A stretch of 64,000 bases of DNA from PNON01 sp964387025. GTDB lineage: Bacteria > Chloroflexota > Anaerolineae > Anaerolineales > Anaerolineaceae. Every line of letters starts with the position of its first letter. Within the stretch, counting starts at the first letter, position 1. The translations under genes and the position numbers were made by a program. Shown here one piece after another: positions 41,617-50,858 of this stretch. The notes under the pieces were generated by a model. That model did no database searches. It worked only from the letters and a program-made list of their open reading frames with translations, and was not told the DNA's origin. Location of the stretch: the NCBI GenBank assembly GCA_964387025.1, contig CAYLUZ010000008.1:116568-180567 (forward strand), given 5' to 3'.

Positions 41617-41617
41617 T
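41560..41617 (+). repeat. Right copy of att-like direct repeat
   Basis: Ungapped alignment to 37101-37158 with 45 of 58 positions identical. It marks the right border of the 37.16-41.56 kb segment. Confidence 0.7.
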
Positions 41618-41650
41618 GGGAAAAAATATCATAGTTGGAAGGATTATAAA

Positions 41651-43090
41651 TTGAAAATCGAAACCGAAACCCGTGATGATCATCAAGTGAAATTGATTGT
41701 CGAATTAGAGCCTGAAATGCTCGAACGCAAAATGCACAAAGCAGCCCGTCAAATTTCTGAACAGAATAAATTCCCCGGGTTTAGGCCTGGTAAAGCCCCT
41801 TATGATATTGTATTGAGAGTTGTTGGCGAAGAACGGGTTCAGCAGGAAGCAATTGAATTACTTGTTGATGAAGTTTACCCGGAAGCCCTGAAAGAACAAA
41901 ATATAGAACCAGCCACAATCGGATCTTTGGATGAGATCCTCAGCACGAATCCTCCCAAGTTCTCCTTTATCGTTCCATTAAAACCAGCAGTTGCACTTGG
42001 TGATTACCAGACTGTCAGAGTTCCATATGCGTACCCGGGGGTGTCTCCTGAAGAAGTTAAAGAAGCCATCGAGAAGTTCCGCAGCTCTTATTCAACTTTC
42101 GAACCAGTTGACCGTCCTGCTAAGGAAGAAGATGTCTTAAGCATTACATATTCTGCCTATAATGTCACCGAAAATGGCGAAGAAATGGTATTCGAGGATC
42201 GACCTCTACAGGTGCTTATCTTGAAAAAGGATGAAGAACGTGAAGCAGAATATCCTTTCAACGGTTTTTCACGAAATTTTCTGAAAGCAAAAGCACTCGA
42301 TGAGAAAGACCTGGAGTTTACCTATCCTGAAGATTACACACGGCTGGATCAAAAAGGTAAGAAATTTCGCTATCATGTCAAGCTTGATGCTGTCAAAAAA
42401 GTGGTTTTACCTGAAGTAAATGAAGAATTCATAAAGAATTTTGGCGAATTTAAAAACGTCGATGATTTCAAGGCTGAGATCACAAAACAACTGGAAGCAA
42501 ATAATCTGGCTGATTACGATTATCAGTACTATAAGCAGATCATCGATAAAATTAAGTCTGGCGCTACTATAAAATATCCACCGCAGTTCCTGGATGATGA
42601 AAAAGCTGAAGTTACAAAAAGCATTGAACACGACCTATCTCACCAGAAAATGGATCTGGAATCTTACTTAAAGATTCGCCAGCTTACCCGGGAGGAATTT
42701 GTTGAGAAGGAAGTCGTACCATCTGCAACAGAACGCCTGGAGAGGTCATTAATTCTGAATGAATTATCTAAAGCAGAAAATATCGTCTTAACGGATGAAG
42801 ACATGCAGGCAAGTTATACCGAAACTTTAAATGAGATGGTCGGGACGCCTGATTTTGAGAAACTTCAGAAAAAGATGCCCAAAAAGAAGTTGATTGATGC
42901 CATAGCCATGGAGGCGGCATCTCGTGCTATGAATCGCAGAGTATTTGAATCATTGAAAAAAATCGCCAGCGGTGAAGCAGAATCACTTAAGGTTGAAGAA
43001 GGTTCTATTGATGAGCCGGCTCCTGATGCTGCCAAGGCAAAACCAAAAGCCAAAAAGAGCAAGAAAGTAGTCGACTCGAAGGAAGGTTAA
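41651..43090 (+). CDS. tig: Trigger factor
   Basis: 479 residues from a TTG start at 41651 (AAGGA, spacing 7). A longer frame starting at 41576 would translate the tRNA remnant and add about 25 non-family residues, so it is rejected. The ribosome-binding tail is seen in FPGFRPGKAPYDIV (GFRxGKxP motif), then a PPIase domain (about 155-245; FEDRPLQVLILKKDEE) and helical arms. A Lys/Ala-rich C-terminal tail (KAKPKAKKSKK) is present. Ribosome-associated chaperone for nascent chains. clpP follows after 3 bases. Confidence 0.93.
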   Translation: MKIETETRDDHQVKLIVELEPEMLERKMHKAARQISEQNKFPGFRPGKAPYDIVLRVVGEERVQQEAIELLVDEVYPEALKEQNIEPATIGSLDEILSTNPPKFSFIVPLKPAVALGDYQTVRVPYAYPGVSPEEVKEAIEKFRSSYSTFEPVDRPAKEEDVLSITYSAYNVTENGEEMVFEDRPLQVLILKKDEEREAEYPFNGFSRNFLKAKALDEKDLEFTYPEDYTRLDQKGKKFRYHVKLDAVKKVVLPEVNEEFIKNFGEFKNVDDFKAEITKQLEANNLADYDYQYYKQIIDKIKSGATIKYPPQFLDDEKAEVTKSIEHDLSHQKMDLESYLKIRQLTREEFVEKEVVPSATERLERSLILNELSKAENIVLTDEDMQASYTETLNEMVGTPDFEKLQKKMPKKKLIDAIAMEAASRAMNRRVFESLKKIASGEAESLKVEEGSIDEPAPDAAKAKPKAKKSKKVVDSKEG

Positions 43091-43093
43091 TTT

Positions 43094-43702
43094 ATGTCTT
43101 TACCTAATTTCCAAAATGTCGTTCCGATGGTCATCGAATCATCCGGGCGCGGAGAAAGAGCGTATGATATCTATTCCTTGTTACTTAAGGAACGGATCAT
43201 CTTTCTAGGTACACCAATTGATGACCAGGTAGCCAATGTTATTGTAGCCCAGCTTTTGTTCCTGAATCGTGAAGATCCAGAAAAGACTATCCACATGTAC
43301 ATCAACTCACCGGGTGGTCAGATTTATTCTGGTCTGGCGATCTATGACACAATGAAAATGATCTCCAACCCGATAAGCACTTATGCAATAGGTTTCTCAG
43401 CATCTTTTGGCACGGTGATTCTCGCAGCAGGAACAAAAGGTCAGCGATACGCCCTGCCCCATGCCACCATCCATATGCACCAACCATTAGGTGGTGCTCA
43501 AGGCCAGGCATCCGATATTGAGATCCATGCAAAAGAGATACTGAGGTTACGCGCTCGACTAAATGAAATCCTGGCAGAAAGCACTGGTCGGACTTTAGAA
43601 TCGATCGAGCATGACACCGAGCGTGATTTCTTCATGGATGCAAAACAAGCTGTTGAATATGGTTTGGTTGATGAAGTATTAAAAAATAAAACTGAACAAT
43701 AG
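43094..43702 (+). CDS. clpP: ATP-dependent Clp protease proteolytic subunit
   Basis: 202 residues. Catalytic triad visible: Ser104 in GFSASFGTV, His123 in LPHATIHMHQP, Asp174 in HDTERDF. INSPGGQIYSGLAIYD and ALPHATIHMHQPLGG are typical. Serine peptidase ring working with ClpX or ClpA/C. The active-site stretch reads ASFG for the common ASMG, a mild change. The gene follows tig by 3 bases, a standard pairing; clpX is not next. Confidence 0.95.
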   Translation: MSLPNFQNVVPMVIESSGRGERAYDIYSLLLKERIIFLGTPIDDQVANVIVAQLLFLNREDPEKTIHMYINSPGGQIYSGLAIYDTMKMISNPISTYAIGFSASFGTVILAAGTKGQRYALPHATIHMHQPLGGAQGQASDIEIHAKEILRLRARLNEILAESTGRTLESIEHDTERDFFMDAKQAVEYGLVDEVLKNKTEQ

Positions 43703-43725
43703 AATTGTTGTTTCGTTTGATTTCA

Positions 43726-43753
43726 CAGCCGGATAGTTTTTTCTATCCGGCTG
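43726..43753 (+). terminator. Hairpin downstream of clpP
   Basis: Perfect 11-base-pair stem CAGCCGGATAG/CTATCCGGCTG with a T6 loop. No T-run follows on the plus strand, so it may be a weak terminator or an mRNA stabiliser between clpP and the HAD gene. Confidence 0.5.
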
Positions 43754-43785
43754 CGTATTATAGAATAAACTTTCGGAGCACCAGG

Positions 43786-44577
43786 ATGATTGATTTTAAA
43801 AAACATGGGATCAAAGCTGTTATTTTGGACATGGATGGAGTTTTGTGGAAGGATTCGGAACCGATCGGTGATTTACCATTCATATTCCAACGGTTTTCAG
43901 AAGAAAATGTCCATGTAGTCCTGGCAACCAATAATGCCACCAGAACCGTGGGTCAATATCTTCAGAAGATTAGTAATATGGGTGTAACCCTCTCAGAAGA
44001 TCAAATTGTGACTTCGGGGCAAGCTGTAATTTATTACCTTCGAAAGACGTATCCCGCTGGAGCGAAGGTTTATGTGGTGGGATCGGATAGCTTAAAATCG
44101 ATTGTTACAGATGCAGGCTATATAATAGACGAAAATATGGCCTCCGTTGTTGTTGTTGGAGTAGATCGTGATATTTCATATAATAAAATTAGAATTGCCA
44201 GTAAATTAATACGTGAAGGTGCAGACTTCATTGGAACAAATCCGGATAAGACATTCCCCACCCCGCGAGGATTGGAACCTGGGGCAGGATCAATTATTGC
44301 GTCTGTAGCTACAGCAGCTGAAAAAGAACCATTGTATGTAGGAAAACCAGGCAGGATAATGATGGATCTGGCTTTATCACGCCTTCATAGGATTACAAAA
44401 GAACAGGTTTTACAGGTCGGTGACAGGCTAGACACAGATATTGCAGCCGGACAGAACTATGGTTGCCAGACAGCTGTAGTCTTATCAGGTGTCACTACAT
44501 TGGCTATGGCTCAGCAATGGCAACCTGAACCAGATTTTATCTTTAATGACCTGGCTGAAATCGTAGGACATGAGTAA
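43786..44577 (+). CDS. HAD-family NagD-like phosphatase
   Basis: 263 residues from the ATG at 43786 (GGAG, spacing 7), not the longer frame. HAD motifs: I DMDGVLW, II LATNNATRT, III GKPGRIMMD and IV VGDRLDTDI. The C2 cap and length match NagD/AraL/PGP-type HAD-IIA phosphatases, cleaving sugar phosphates or p-nitrophenyl phosphate; the natural substrate is unclear. Its end overlaps rlmN by 8 bases, so it belongs to the rlmN-ftsY run. Confidence 0.88.
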   Translation: MIDFKKHGIKAVILDMDGVLWKDSEPIGDLPFIFQRFSEENVHVVLATNNATRTVGQYLQKISNMGVTLSEDQIVTSGQAVIYYLRKTYPAGAKVYVVGSDSLKSIVTDAGYIIDENMASVVVVGVDRDISYNKIRIASKLIREGADFIGTNPDKTFPTPRGLEPGAGSIIASVATAAEKEPLYVGKPGRIMMDLALSRLHRITKEQVLQVGDRLDTDIAAGQNYGCQTAVVLSGVTTLAMAQQWQPEPDFIFNDLAEIVGHE

Positions 44578-45619
44578 TTCATCAGAAATTCCTTTGATCA
44601 CGGATCTTAGTTTGATACAGTTGGAAGAGAAACTGTTATCAATGGGAGAGCCTAAGTACCGAGCAAAACAAATATGGGAAGGTATCTATCATTCTCTGAT
44701 TACAGACTTCAAATCCGCATCAAACCTCTCAAAATCTCTACGTCAAAAATTGGATGAACAATTCTTGTTCAATTCCTTAACACCTCTTGCCGAAGTGAAT
44801 TCAAATGATAAACAGACCACAAAAATTCTGTTTGAAACTAGGGACAATAGAAAAATTGAAACCGTGTTAATGAAATATGACGAACGCAACACCTTATGTA
44901 TTTCCACCCAAAGCGGATGTGCGATGGGATGTGTTTTTTGCGCCACGGGGCAAATGGGTTTCTTTAGAAGCCTGTCTGCAGGTGAGATTGTGGAACAAGT
45001 TTTGCATTTTGCCAGGCAATTAAAATTAATAAATGAAAAAGTGACAAATATTGTTTTTATGGGTATGGGTGAACCATTTCATAACTATGAAGCTACCATA
45101 AAGGCTGTTGATCTTCTCGGAGATGTTGATGGGTATGACATGGGAGCCAGGCGTATGACAATTTCAACCGTCGGGGTCATTCCGCAGATAATGCGATTTG
45201 CCGATGAGAAACGCCAGGTCAACCTGGCTGTCAGCCTGCATTCTATAGATGATGAAATCAGATCAAATATGATGCCAGTGAATAAAAAATACCCGGTAAA
45301 TGATCTCATAAAGGCATGTGTATACTATATCAATCAGACTAATCGGAGGGTATCATTTGAATGGGCATTAATTGATGGGACAAATGATTCGGTGAATATG
45401 GCCAGAAGATTAGCCAATAAATTGCGGTCATTACTGTGTCATGTGAATCTCATCCAATTGAATCCGACCAATAAATATTCCGGAAAAGGGTCATCCAAAG
45501 ATACTGCTGAGAAATTCAAAGACACGTTGGAACAGGAAGGGATTCCCTGCACCATCAGGCTTAGGCGGGGAATCGATATACACGCTGGTTGTGGTCAACT
45601 GGCCACATCAACAAAGTAA
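44570..45619 (+). CDS. rlmN: 23S rRNA (adenine2503-C2)-methyltransferase / tRNA A37 methyltransferase
   Basis: 349 residues, radical SAM. Cluster motif CAMGCVFC (Cx3Cx2C), GEPFHNY region FMGMGEPFHNYE, SAM-binding NLAVSLHS, and a C-terminal Cys in DIHAGCGQL that carries the methyl group in the family. N-terminal helical domain (GEPKYRAKQIWEGIYH). It methylates A2503 of 23S rRNA and A37 of some tRNAs. It overlaps the HAD gene and precedes ftsY by 13 bases. Cfr-type resistance is not indicated; family residues fit RlmN. Confidence 0.94.
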   Translation: MSNSSEIPLITDLSLIQLEEKLLSMGEPKYRAKQIWEGIYHSLITDFKSASNLSKSLRQKLDEQFLFNSLTPLAEVNSNDKQTTKILFETRDNRKIETVLMKYDERNTLCISTQSGCAMGCVFCATGQMGFFRSLSAGEIVEQVLHFARQLKLINEKVTNIVFMGMGEPFHNYEATIKAVDLLGDVDGYDMGARRMTISTVGVIPQIMRFADEKRQVNLAVSLHSIDDEIRSNMMPVNKKYPVNDLIKACVYYINQTNRRVSFEWALIDGTNDSVNMARRLANKLRSLLCHVNLIQLNPTNKYSGKGSSKDTAEKFKDTLEQEGIPCTIRLRRGIDIHAGCGQLATSTK

Positions 45620-45632
45620 TTGACAGGATACC

Positions 45633-46541
45633 ATGGCAGATTTCTTTAATAAATGGAAATTAAGTTTAACCAAAACTAAAAAACAAACTTTTGGGCGTAT
45701 CGCCTCGTTATTTGGTGGAAGTGAGATAACGGAAGATACCTGGGATGAGTTGGAAGCATTACTTTTGCAATCAGATTTAGGAAATAAGGTCACGCAGGGA
45801 ATTATTGTTTCTTTACGAAAAAAGATCGATTCTGCAGGGGTGATCAAATCCACGGAATATCAAAATATTCTGACTGAAGAATTGGTCTCGAGAATTATGA
45901 CAAATGATGTAATTATTCCACCCAGTAAACCTGTTGTGGTATTAATCGTTGGCGTAAATGGTTCTGGTAAAACAACTAGTATTGCCAAGTTAGGCAAGTT
46001 ATTTAAAAAACTTGGATATTCAGTTATGTTCGGGGCGGCAGATACATTTCGGGCAGCAGCAGTAGAACAATTAAAAGAATGGGGTTCCCGACTGGATATC
46101 CCGGTCATTGCAGGACAGGAAGATGCTGATCCGGGTGCAGTTACTTTCGATGCTATTTCAGCAGCAAAATCAAAGTCGGTTGACATAATTTTCATTGATA
46201 CAGCTGGTCGATTACACACCCGATATAATTTGATGGAAGAGCTTAAGAAGGTTTATCGTGTCTGTGATAAAGCTTTACCAGGTTCACCACAGTTTGTCTG
46301 GTTGGTATTGGATGCAACCACAGGACAAAATGCTTTTCAACAGGCGAAGGTCTTCCAACAGGCTGTAAACGTGGATGGGATCATTTTAGCAAAATTAGAT
46401 TCTTCAGCAAAAGGCGGAATGGTATTTGCAATACAGGAACAACTGGGTTTACCCATACTATATACCGGTTTAGGAGAACAACCGGAAGACTTTGAGCCAT
46501 TTGATAAAGTAAAATTTGTTGATGGCATTCTAACGAATTAA
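45633..46541 (+). CDS. ftsY: Signal recognition particle receptor FtsY
   Basis: 302 residues, NG domains only; the acidic A domain of Enterobacteria is absent, as usual outside proteobacteria. G1 GVNGSGKTTSIAKL, G2-linked DTFRAAAVEQLKEW, G3 DTAGRLHTRYN, G4 region LDATTGQNAF and AKLDSSAKGGM. GTPase receptor for SRP at the membrane. The start has AGGATACC upstream. It is followed after 18 bases by prfB. Confidence 0.95.
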   Translation: MADFFNKWKLSLTKTKKQTFGRIASLFGGSEITEDTWDELEALLLQSDLGNKVTQGIIVSLRKKIDSAGVIKSTEYQNILTEELVSRIMTNDVIIPPSKPVVVLIVGVNGSGKTTSIAKLGKLFKKLGYSVMFGAADTFRAAAVEQLKEWGSRLDIPVIAGQEDADPGAVTFDAISAAKSKSVDIIFIDTAGRLHTRYNLMEELKKVYRVCDKALPGSPQFVWLVLDATTGQNAFQQAKVFQQAVNVDGIILAKLDSSAKGGMVFAIQEQLGLPILYTGLGEQPEDFEPFDKVKFVDGILTN

Positions 46542-46559
46542 TATTGGAAAGGTCAAAAA

Positions 46560-47652
46560 ATGCAAGACATTATGAATCGTGCTCAAACAGGTTTAGATAC
46601 AATCATCAGTATTATGGAGCATCTTTGACCTGGAAAAAAAAGAAACAGAGTTGGTTAAGCTTAAAGCTAAAGCTGAATCACAAGATTTATGGGATGATCG
46701 TGAATATGCACTGTCCTTAATGAAAAAAATTAACGATCAATCTTCTATGATCGATGGATGGAAACAAGTCCAAAGACGTTTCAAAGATATTTATGAATTG
46801 GCTGAACTGGATGACGAGGCTCTGAGACCAGAATTAGAAACTGAACTTGGAATTATCGAAAAATTACTGTCTCAAAAAGAAATTACAGCACTCTTATCGG
46901 GGCCATACGACCAGGGTAATGCCCTACTGATGATTCAATCCGGTGCAGGTGGCACAGAAGCTCAAGATTGGGCATCCATGTTGATGCGTATGTATTTGCG
47001 TTGGATCGAAAAAAGAGGATTCAAATCAGAGATCATTGACCAAGCTGAAGGCGAAGAAGCTGGAATAAAAACAGTCACGATTGCTGTTGAAGGAGCTTAT
47101 GCCTATGGATATATGCGCTCAGAGAAAGGTGTACATCGACTTGTTCGCCTCTCACCTTTCGATGCGGCTCACCGCCGTCATACATCCTTTGCATCAGTGG
47201 AAATCCTACCGGCCGATGTGAGCGGCGATGATGAAATAGTTATCAATCCTGACGACCTGAAGATTGACATCTTTAAATCGTCAGGCGCGGGGGGACAAAA
47301 CGTTCAAAAGAACGCAACAGCTATACGCATAACCCATTTTCCTTCAGGTTTAGTGGTTATTTGTCAAAATGAACGCTCGCAGCTTCAAAATCGTGCAAAT
47401 GCAATGAGGGTATTAAAAGCCCGACTACAGGAAATGAAGCAAGCAGAAGATGAAAAACACCTTGCGGAATTAAGGGGAGATTATGTTAAGACAGAATGGG
47501 GAAGTCAAATTCGATCCTACGTCTTGCACCCTTATCAACTGGTAAAAGACCATAGGACTGATTTTGAGATTGGAAATGCTCAAGCTGTTCTGGAGGGAGA
47601 AATAGATCCTTTTATAGAATCATTTCTAAGAAGTAAATCCTCACATAATTAA
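46560..47652 (+). CDS. prfB: Peptide chain release factor 2, programmed +1 frameshift
   Basis: The first frame starts at ATG 46560 (GGAAAGG upstream) and runs 22 codons to TGA at 46626-46628; translation then continues in the +1 frame from GAC at 46627 to the stop at 47652, giving 363 residues. The slip site is CTT-TGA-C with a GGAG element three bases before CTT, the same spacing as in E. coli prfB. Downstream features: SPFDAAHRRHTSFASV and GGQ in SSGAGGQNVQKN. RF2 releases at UGA/UAA and self-regulates by this shift. Stop overlaps the convergent pfkA stop. Confidence 0.95.
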
Positions 47653-48617
47653 TCTAAAATTCTTGCTAAATCTAGCAATTTGAAATCCAGTTCTTTTTTA
47701 CGATTGGCAACTTCACTTAGTGGAGTTGTCTTTATTTTGCCATTCAACTGACCTACCAACACTCCATATTCGTTGTTTTTTATGCAATCAACTGCAACTG
47801 CAGCAAGCCTGGTTGCCAGTATCCTATCGAAAGCACCAGGTGCGCCACCTCTTTGAACATGGCCTAAAATTGTAGCTCTCAGATCGAAACCCAGCCTTTC
47901 TTTATGCTCTTTGAAATATGCGACCAATGCTTCAGCGTTGTATTTCGCGCCTTCAGCAACAACGACAATTGCATGGGGTTTACCTTTTTCATAAGAAGAT
48001 GACAGTTTCTGAGCTATCGTTTCAGGATCAATTTCCACTTCAGGGACGATGATTGATTCTGCGCCGCCAGCAATTCCAGCCATTAATGCCAGATATCCGC
48101 AATTCCTGCCCATAACTTCGATGAGGAAAGCTCTTTGATGGGATGAAGCAGTTGTTTTCAATCGATCAATTGCTTCAAGGGCTATATTTAATGCTGTATC
48201 AACCCCAATGGTAATATCAGAACCATAGAGATCATTATCAATTGTGGATGCCACGCCAACGACCTGGAATCCATATTTACTTAAGGCATTACTTCCGCTT
48301 TGAGATCCATTTCCGCCAATCACGATCAATGAATCTATTGCATTCAAATTCAGATTACGGATGCCTTCCCTCTGACCTTCTGGTGTTTTAAACTCCAGAC
48401 ATCTGGCACTACCGAGAATAGTTCCACCTCTCTGAATTATTCCACCCACATCCCGTGTGCCTAAATTGACAAATTGATTATCTACCAAACCAGCAAAACC
48501 ACCCCTGACACCCATTACTTCCCACCCATTGTTGGTCGAGCAACGTACAACTGCTCGGATGGCGGCATTCATACCAGGGGCATCGCCTCCGCTGGTTAAT
48601 ACTGCTATTTTCTTCAT
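47649..48617 (-). CDS. pfkA: 6-phosphofructokinase, Asn103 variant
   Basis: 322 residues, PfkA size. Motifs: TSGGDAPGMNAAIRAVVR at the start, GGNGSQSGSNAL, TIDNDLYGSDITIGVDTALN (catalytic Asp of TIDND present) and EVMGRNCGYLAL. In ATP-PFKs the second motif is GGDGS, where Asp103 binds the magnesium of ATP; here it is Asn103, followed by Gly104, which argues against the PPi-dependent type (GGDD). Catalysis may be altered or the enzyme may be regulatory. Convergent with prfB; upstream region is divergent from the flavoprotein gene. Confidence 0.88.
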   Translation of the reverse strand: MKKIAVLTSGGDAPGMNAAIRAVVRCSTNNGWEVMGVRGGFAGLVDNQFVNLGTRDVGGIIQRGGTILGSARCLEFKTPEGQREGIRNLNLNAIDSLIVIGGNGSQSGSNALSKYGFQVVGVASTIDNDLYGSDITIGVDTALNIALEAIDRLKTTASSHQRAFLIEVMGRNCGYLALMAGIAGGAESIIVPEVEIDPETIAQKLSSSYEKGKPHAIVVVAEGAKYNAEALVAYFKEHKERLGFDLRATILGHVQRGGAPGAFDRILATRLAAVAVDCIKNNEYGVLVGQLNGKIKTTPLSEVANRKKELDFKLLDLARILD

Positions 48618-48758
48618 AATTCCTCCAGCAATAACAAACGCATAATCATATCGTATTAAGAGTATTTTATCTATTGTAATGGATTAAATGGAACATCTGC
48701 ATGGTATGATTAGGAACTTCTTATCATTATTTTACGCATTTGGTCTATAAGGATAGGT

Positions 48759-50858
48759 ATGGTCAATTTTAGAGTAACTTCCCACCCAATTCTCCAAATT
48801 CCTGAAAAAAGAAAAGTCGCGATTTATTGGGAGGATGAAATCCTAGATGCAAATGAGGGGGAAACGATCGCAGCTGCTTTATTTGCCCATGGGATCCACA
48901 CTTTTGGTACTCATAAAAAAGATGGAGCACCATTGGGTATTTTTTGTGCAAATGGTCAATGTTCGCAATGCATGGTCCTGGCAAATGGTTTTCCTGTCAA
49001 AGCCTGTATGGAAAAGGTATCTCCAGAAGTTAAACTTAGGCCAATTGACGGTCTACCAGAGCTTCCACACGAAAGCAGTGAAGTAGTTACCTCCCCTATT
49101 ACGGAATATCGAATTCCCGCACTTATAATAGGCGGTGGCCCGGCTGGATTATCTGCTGCCATAGAACTTGGTAAACTCGGAATACCAACCATTCTAGTTG
49201 ATGATAAACATCGACTTGGTGGAAAACTAGTCCTTCAAACCCATCGCTTTTTCGGTTCAATTAATGCAGTATATGCGGGCACAAGGGGAATTGATATTGC
49301 AAGTATCCTTGAGGCGGAAGTAAACAAATTTCCTTCTATAAAAATCTGGCTAAATAGCACTGTCCTTGCGGTTTTCAATGATAAAAAAGTTGGTATTCTC
49401 AGGAATAATAAGGAATATGACCTGATCGAACCGGAGATTCTACTTATCGCAACTGGAGCAAGGGAAAAGTCACTCGCATTCAAGGGTAATTCACTCCCCG
49501 GTGTATTTGGGGCAGGTGCTTTCCAAACATTACTCAATCGAGATTTAGTTCGGCCTGCAGAAAAATTGTTTATTGTGGGTGGCGGAAATGTTGGATTAAT
49601 CACGGGATACCACGCTTTACAGGCAAATATCTCAGTTGTGGGTCTTGTTGAAGCACTTCCGGAGTGCGGTGGTTATAAAGTTCACAGAGATAAGCTCACC
49701 AGGATGGGTGTACCGATATATACATCACATACCGTGATCAGTGCAAACGGATCGAATCAGGTAGAGTCCATCACTATTGCAGAAGTTGATCAAGAGTTTA
49801 ATTTAATCAAAGGTACTGAAAAATCCTTTACATGTGATGCCATTCTGATGGCAGTTGGTCTGGAATCAGTAAATGAGTTTTACCAAAAGGCAAAGGAATT
49901 TGGATTACCTGTGGTCGCCGCAGGAGATGCTGAAGATATTGCTGAAGCGTCTGCAGCAATTTTCTCTGGCAAGATCAAGGGCTTGGAAATGGCCAGTTTA
50001 CTCGGTTATTCAACTGGACCAATTCCGAAAGATTGGTATCACACAGCCGAGGTATTGAAATCAAAGCCCGGAACAAGCAACCAGGAAGAATTACCTGAAA
50101 ACAATGAAGGTGTTTCGCCGGTGATCCATTGTTCACAAGAAATTCCATGCAATCCTTGTGCTTCAATATGCCCTCAAGGATTAATTTATATCGATAAAAC
50201 TGATATTCGCAACATCCCAAAATTCTTAGGGGATAGTTATTGTTGCGGAGTCTGCGAAAAGTGTGTAACAGTATGTCCTGGATTGGCAATAACGCTGGTT
50301 GATTATCGTGATGATAAAGAAATGCCAGTGGTCACAATTCCGTATGAGTTTCAATATGGGATTCTCCAAAAAATGGACAATATTCAAGTTATGGATACTT
50401 CTGGTAATGAGCTTGGAATAGTTGAGATACAGGATGTTACCGCAATCTCTGGAAACGACAGGACCATTCTTGTTCGGGTGAAAGCCCCGGCCAGGATTGC
50501 CAGGCAAATTGCTGGAATAAGAGTCCAGGAAGTTGAAGTATCGCGTCCTATGGACCATTATGTACAGCATATAGAAGATGACACGATCATTTGCAGGTGT
50601 GAGCGTGTTACTGCCGGAGAGATCAGAGCATTAATCAGGAATGGTTATCGCGATCTCAATGAAATAAAGACAGTTACCAAGGCGATGATGGGGGCGTGCG
50701 GCTCTAAAACCTGCCATTCTTTGATCTACCGTTTATTCTCCGATGAGGGAATAGATCCAGCAAAAGTAAAGGACCAAACAAAACGGCCAATTTTCATAGA
50801 AGTACCTCTAGGTGTTTTTGCAAATAGTCACCTTAAAGATGAAGGGAAAAATGAGTAA
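48759..50858 (+). CDS. Multi-cluster FAD/NAD(P) oxidoreductase (sarcosine/opine oxidase alpha-like)
   Basis: 699 residues with four modules. (1) Fer2_4-type [2Fe-2S] domain, about 15-95, CANGQCSQC. (2) Pyridine-nucleotide-disulfide FAD/NAD domain, about 118-410, GGGPAGLSAA and VGGGNVGLI. (3) Two [4Fe-4S] motifs, about 450-515, EIPCNPCASICPQ and CCGVCEKCVTVCPG. (4) C-terminal BFD-like [2Fe-2S], CRCERVTAGEIRALI with MGACGSKTC. This is like the fused subunit A/gamma of heteromeric amine oxidases (opine, D-hydroxyproline or sarcosine type) with added ferredoxin clusters. The end overlaps the DAO gene by 8 bases, so they form one complex. Substrate unknown. Confidence 0.85.
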   Translation: MVNFRVTSHPILQIPEKRKVAIYWEDEILDANEGETIAAALFAHGIHTFGTHKKDGAPLGIFCANGQCSQCMVLANGFPVKACMEKVSPEVKLRPIDGLPELPHESSEVVTSPITEYRIPALIIGGGPAGLSAAIELGKLGIPTILVDDKHRLGGKLVLQTHRFFGSINAVYAGTRGIDIASILEAEVNKFPSIKIWLNSTVLAVFNDKKVGILRNNKEYDLIEPEILLIATGAREKSLAFKGNSLPGVFGAGAFQTLLNRDLVRPAEKLFIVGGGNVGLITGYHALQANISVVGLVEALPECGGYKVHRDKLTRMGVPIYTSHTVISANGSNQVESITIAEVDQEFNLIKGTEKSFTCDAILMAVGLESVNEFYQKAKEFGLPVVAAGDAEDIAEASAAIFSGKIKGLEMASLLGYSTGPIPKDWYHTAEVLKSKPGTSNQEELPENNEGVSPVIHCSQEIPCNPCASICPQGLIYIDKTDIRNIPKFLGDSYCCGVCEKCVTVCPGLAITLVDYRDDKEMPVVTIPYEFQYGILQKMDNIQVMDTSGNELGIVEIQDVTAISGNDRTILVRVKAPARIARQIAGIRVQEVEVSRPMDHYVQHIEDDTIICRCERVTAGEIRALIRNGYRDLNEIKTVTKAMMGACGSKTCHSLIYRLFSDEGIDPAKVKDQTKRPIFIEVPLGVFANSHLKDEGKNE

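Noticed and set aside
46560..46628. prfB as a pseudogene because of the TGA after 22 codons
   Set aside because: The CTT-TGA-C slip site with a correctly spaced GGAG is the standard RF2 frameshift signal.
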